From: Candidatus Kaiserbacteria bacterium RIFCSPLOWO2_01_FULL_45_25
Lineage (GTDB): Bacteria > Patescibacteriota > Minisyncoccia > Phycocordibacterales > UBA918
Direction: 5' to 3'
Assembly: GCA_001781415.1 (NCBI GenBank)
Contig: MFLT01000008.1
Span: 201,434 to 249,026 of the forward strand
Length of the DNA stretch: 47,593 nt
The stretch's first letter is position 1. Every line of letters begins with the position of its first letter. Positions 45,017 through 47,593 of the stretch are shown here, one piece after another. Under the pieces are notes generated by a model. The model saw nothing but the letters and a program-made list of their open reading frames with translations, had not been told where the DNA came from and made no database searches. The position numbers were made by a program, and so were the translations under genes.

Positions 45017-45706
45017 TTATTTTCCAATTCGCCGTTCTCTTTCTGCATATGCACTGAGGATACGCGTAAATTCCTCTTTTGTAAAAGCCGGCCAATAGGT
45101 TGGCACGAAAAAGAGCTCACTATATACCGTCTGCCACGGGAGAAAATTAGACAGTCGCTGCTCACCGCCAGTACGAATTATGATATCTGGGTCCGGCATT
45201 CCGGCTGTCCAAAGCAAATTGGAAAAACTTTCTTCATTTACAACCGCACCTATTTCAATAGCTTTGTTAACCGCTTCAACAATTTCCACCCTTCCTCCAT
45301 AAGACAAAGCAACCCAAACAGTTGTTTTGGTAAATTGTGATGTTTTTTCTTCAAGCTCCCTCATCGCATCTTGAATATCTTGATCAAAATCTGTTGTACG
45401 TCCAATAAATCGAAAGCGGATTTTCTCTTCAATGGTTTTAGTGCTCATTTGTGCTAATTGCTGACGAAACAAATCCATCAAATAATTAACCTCGTTTTCT
45501 TTTCGATTCCAATTTTCTGTCGAAAATGCATAGAAGACTGCATTCTCAATATTTAAATCATTTACCCAACGAATAACTTCACTAAACTTTTCAAGTAGCC
45601 CTACTTGGTGTCCGTACAAAGTTTCTAGACCCTGATTTGTGGCCCAGCGACGGTTTCCATCCATAATAAAGCCGACGCAGTTCGGCAGCTTGTTCATATT
45701 GTTCAT
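45017..45706 (-). CDS. uppS: Isoprenyl (undecaprenyl) diphosphate synthase
   Basis: VGFIMDGNRRWA, FYAFSTENWNR, DPDIIIRTGGEQRLSNFLPWQTVYSELFF. Confidence 0.95.
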   Translation of the reverse strand: MNNMNKLPNCVGFIMDGNRRWATNQGLETLYGHQVGLLEKFSEVIRWVNDLNIENAVFYAFSTENWNRKENEVNYLMDLFRQQLAQMSTKTIEEKIRFRFIGRTTDFDQDIQDAMRELEEKTSQFTKTTVWVALSYGGRVEIVEAVNKAIEIGAVVNEESFSNLLWTAGMPDPDIIIRTGGEQRLSNFLPWQTVYSELFFVPTYWPAFTKEEFTRILSAYAERERRIGK

Positions 45707-45979
45707 TTAGTATTTAACTGAGAAATCCTCAAGTACGTTACGCGCCGTCCCCCAGTCTACCGAGACTGATTCAACTGATGATAGTACCGAACCTTCATGT
45801 AAGTACTCCACAAAGGCTCTGAGCGTCTCAGGCTCGCCCTGAGCCAAGACCTGCACTGTACCGTCCGGATTGTTGCGCACATAGCCTACCAAGCCCAATT
45901 CGCCAGCGGCGGCTTGGACATAATCACGGTACCGAACCCCTTGGACATTACCAACTATTACACAGTTCATTTCTGTCAT
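45707..45979 (-). CDS. acyP: Acylphosphatase
   Basis: IVGNVQGVRYRDYVQAAAGELGLVGYVRNNPDGTVQVLAQG. Confidence 0.93.
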   Translation of the reverse strand: MTEMNCVIVGNVQGVRYRDYVQAAAGELGLVGYVRNNPDGTVQVLAQGEPETLRAFVEYLHEGSVLSSVESVSVDWGTARNVLEDFSVKY

Positions 45980-46067
45980 AAAAACTAGTATACCGCAGGC
46001 CCAAGTTGGCACATATTGAAATTATTTTAAAAACAGGTACTATGTGTGGCACTACTACGGTAGATAT

Positions 46068-46140
46068 GCGCGATTAGCTCAGTTGGTAGAGCAGCTCATT
46101 TACACTGAGAAGGTCGGGAGTTCAAATCTCTCATCGCGCA
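46068..46140 (+). tRNA. tRNA-Val (TAC)
   Basis: GCGCGAT/ATCGCGC acceptor, anticodon loop TTTACAC, T-arm GGGAGTTCAAATCTCTC; CCA not encoded. Confidence 0.95.
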
Positions 46141-46552
46141 CGAGTACAAAAACAGCCCACACCTAAGTGTGGGCTGTTTTTGTTCGTGCGCTATGAGAAA
46201 GTGCCCTGCGGCACTTTCGTAGAGATTTGAAAGCCGCAGCGCTGCCGCAGGCAAGCGAGGCGTGGTCAAGAACACTTAGTAGATTTGAAGTCGAAGACGA
46301 ACAAATATACTTAGTGATTCGTGACCAAATCTCGTAACATCTGTACCACAATACGTGACCGTCAGACAAATCCTATTTAGCGCGATGAGAGATTTGAAGG
46401 CCGGAGACTCATGTGAATTTCGTAGCGGAGCGGAGAAAGAGAGAGTCGAGGCGGGGTCGCGAAAAATTTTCGAAGAAAATTTATTTGTGACCAAATCTCA
46501 TAACCATAAGGACAAATATACTTAGTGATTCGTGACCAAATCTCATCGCGCC
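46129..46552 (+). repeat. tRNA-Val tail: palindrome plus inverted and direct copies of the tRNA 3' end, apparently two tandem units
   Basis: Palindrome 46129-46198; exact 19-nt inverted copy GCGCGATGAGAGATTTGAA at 46380-46398; direct CAAATCTCATCGCGC near 46537-46551; 33-nt direct repeat at 46301-46333 and 46512-46544. Confidence 0.85.
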
Positions 46553-46633
46553 ATCCCTCCCTTTACAACTCCTCCATTCAACCGTACTCTAAATGTCTGT
46601 TCTTTCAGTTCCAGTAACCGAGGAGAAAGTCCG

Positions 46634-47029
46634 ATGACCTCAGAAGACGCCAGTGTCATAAACCCGAAACAATTTCTTGAAGGGAGAGCCGCTGAGCTTG
46701 AAAATCTAGCTCTTTACGCCAAAGCCAGTACCAATAGCCCTGTTGTGGTTTTGGTAGACGGAAACTCACCTTGGGCAACCGCCACAAAAGTCCTGCTATC
46801 AGCCATGTCGATTGAACCAGACATGCAGAGCCCCGACGGGTTTCTGAAAGGATGTGGTTCCTGGGACATTTGTGAGATTGCGGCTAAGTCAGCCCCAACC
46901 ATTGCTGAACACCTTTTGGAAGCTCCAAAGGAGTCTACCGAAGTTAGAATTGTCATGTTCTACCAAACACCGACCGGGCTCCGCATTGCCTGTACCGATA
47001 TCTCACTGGCAGAATATCCGTACCATTGA
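46634..47029 (+). CDS. Hypothetical ORFan cassette protein (131 aa)
   Basis: GAGGAGAAAGTCCG-ATG; promoter-like TTTACA-N17-TACTCT upstream; terminator downstream. Confidence 0.65.
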   Translation: MTSEDASVINPKQFLEGRAAELENLALYAKASTNSPVVVLVDGNSPWATATKVLLSAMSIEPDMQSPDGFLKGCGSWDICEIAAKSAPTIAEHLLEAPKESTEVRIVMFYQTPTGLRIACTDISLAEYPYH

Positions 47030-47048
47030 GTCCATTCCAGATTCCCCG

Positions 47049-47078
47049 CCCCGTCTTCCTGAGACGGGGTTTCCTTTT
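47049..47078 (+). terminator. Rho-independent terminator
   Basis: CCCCGTCTTCCTGAGACGGGGTTTCCTTTT. Confidence 0.8.
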
Positions 47079-47151
47079 ATCTCTTTACAAAAACCTCTTC
47101 AGCACCTATTGTTCACTTATACCTGTTCTTACCAAATCAAAGGAGTCGATT

Positions 47152-47562
47152 ATGCCGCCAGATGACAACGAAAGCCTTAACATTGCCCTGGACATCCTCA
47201 GCAGACACCAAGAGAGATTGGAGGCAGTCGCCTGGAAAGCGGTCACCGACTTTGAACTGGAGCATGCTGAGGTGGCTGTGATTTGTGGTTGCTACAACTT
47301 CTTCTGGAAAGAGTTCATAAACGGCCTGAATCCGTATGCAGCTAAGGATGCTGCCAGATTCATCAAAGAAGGCCTTACTCCAGTTTCCATCTCAGTGACC
47401 ACCCTTGCTGGGTTTGCGGACTACTTAACTGAATTTCCTTCCGATATCAGCCTTCCCAAAGTGGCGGTTGATACAGACAAGGTCTGGCTGTTGATTCTTC
47501 ACGAAAAAGGTCACGCCTGGCTTCCGCTCTCCGCAGCGGATTCACCGAGACTCACCTCCTGA
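47152..47562 (+). CDS. Hypothetical ORFan cassette protein (136 aa)
   Basis: AAAGGAGTCGATT-ATG; promoter TTTACA-N17-TATTGT; downstream GGGCGGCGC..GCGCCGCCC at window end. Confidence 0.65.
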   Translation: MPPDDNESLNIALDILSRHQERLEAVAWKAVTDFELEHAEVAVICGCYNFFWKEFINGLNPYAAKDAARFIKEGLTPVSISVTTLAGFADYLTEFPSDISLPKVAVDTDKVWLLILHEKGHAWLPLSAADSPRLTS

Positions 47563-47593
47563 CCCCAAGGGCGGCGCACTATCTGCGCCGCCC

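Noticed and set aside
46163-46494. Short minus-strand ORFs in the tRNA-Val tail
   Set aside because: Fall entirely in repeat/tRNA-derived sequence; no SD, no family motifs
1-47593. CRISPR array, prophage or full-length transposase
   Set aside because: No regularly spaced repeats with unique spacers, no cas, integrase, capsid or transposase motifs seen in the translations

Overview
AT-rich window that looks like a chromosomal segment of a Patescibacteria/CPR (Parcubacteria-like) bacterium; this lineage call is an inference from gene content and compactness. Conserved genes include four class I aminoacyl-tRNA synthetase-type genes (metG, glyS, ileS, argS), tatD, recO, a dTMP/dNTP gene set (glyA, dut, tmk, thyA, dcd, folA, nrdA, nrdB), rplK/nusG/secE, rplS, uppS, mscL, msrAB, a SulP transporter next to a small beta-carbonic-anhydrase-like gene, an ABC-2 exporter, YibE/F, a CofE-like protein, secreted metalloproteases and three tRNAs (His-GTG, Leu-GAG, Val-TAC). 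The main candidate novelties are: (1) all three tRNA genes are followed by a long palindrome that copies the tRNA's own 3' end in inverted orientation, then by a ~180-410 bp tail with shared modules that ends in a direct copy of the tRNA 3' end; (2) IleRS carries an apparently intact histidine-phosphatase domain inside its catalytic core; (3) two translation-initiation styles coexist, with conserved genes SD-less and often apparently leaderless, while about 11 solitary ORFan cassettes have strong AGGAG sites plus their own promoter and terminator; (4) two copies of a ~123 bp MITE-like repeat with compensatory changes in its terminal stem, plus a different ~126 bp palindrome; (5) tandem minus-strand candidate small RNAs between msrAB and glyA; (6) NrdB carries an N-terminal ATP-cone while NrdA lacks the usual C-terminal cysteine pair. 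Nothing was searched against databases; all family calls are by eye.
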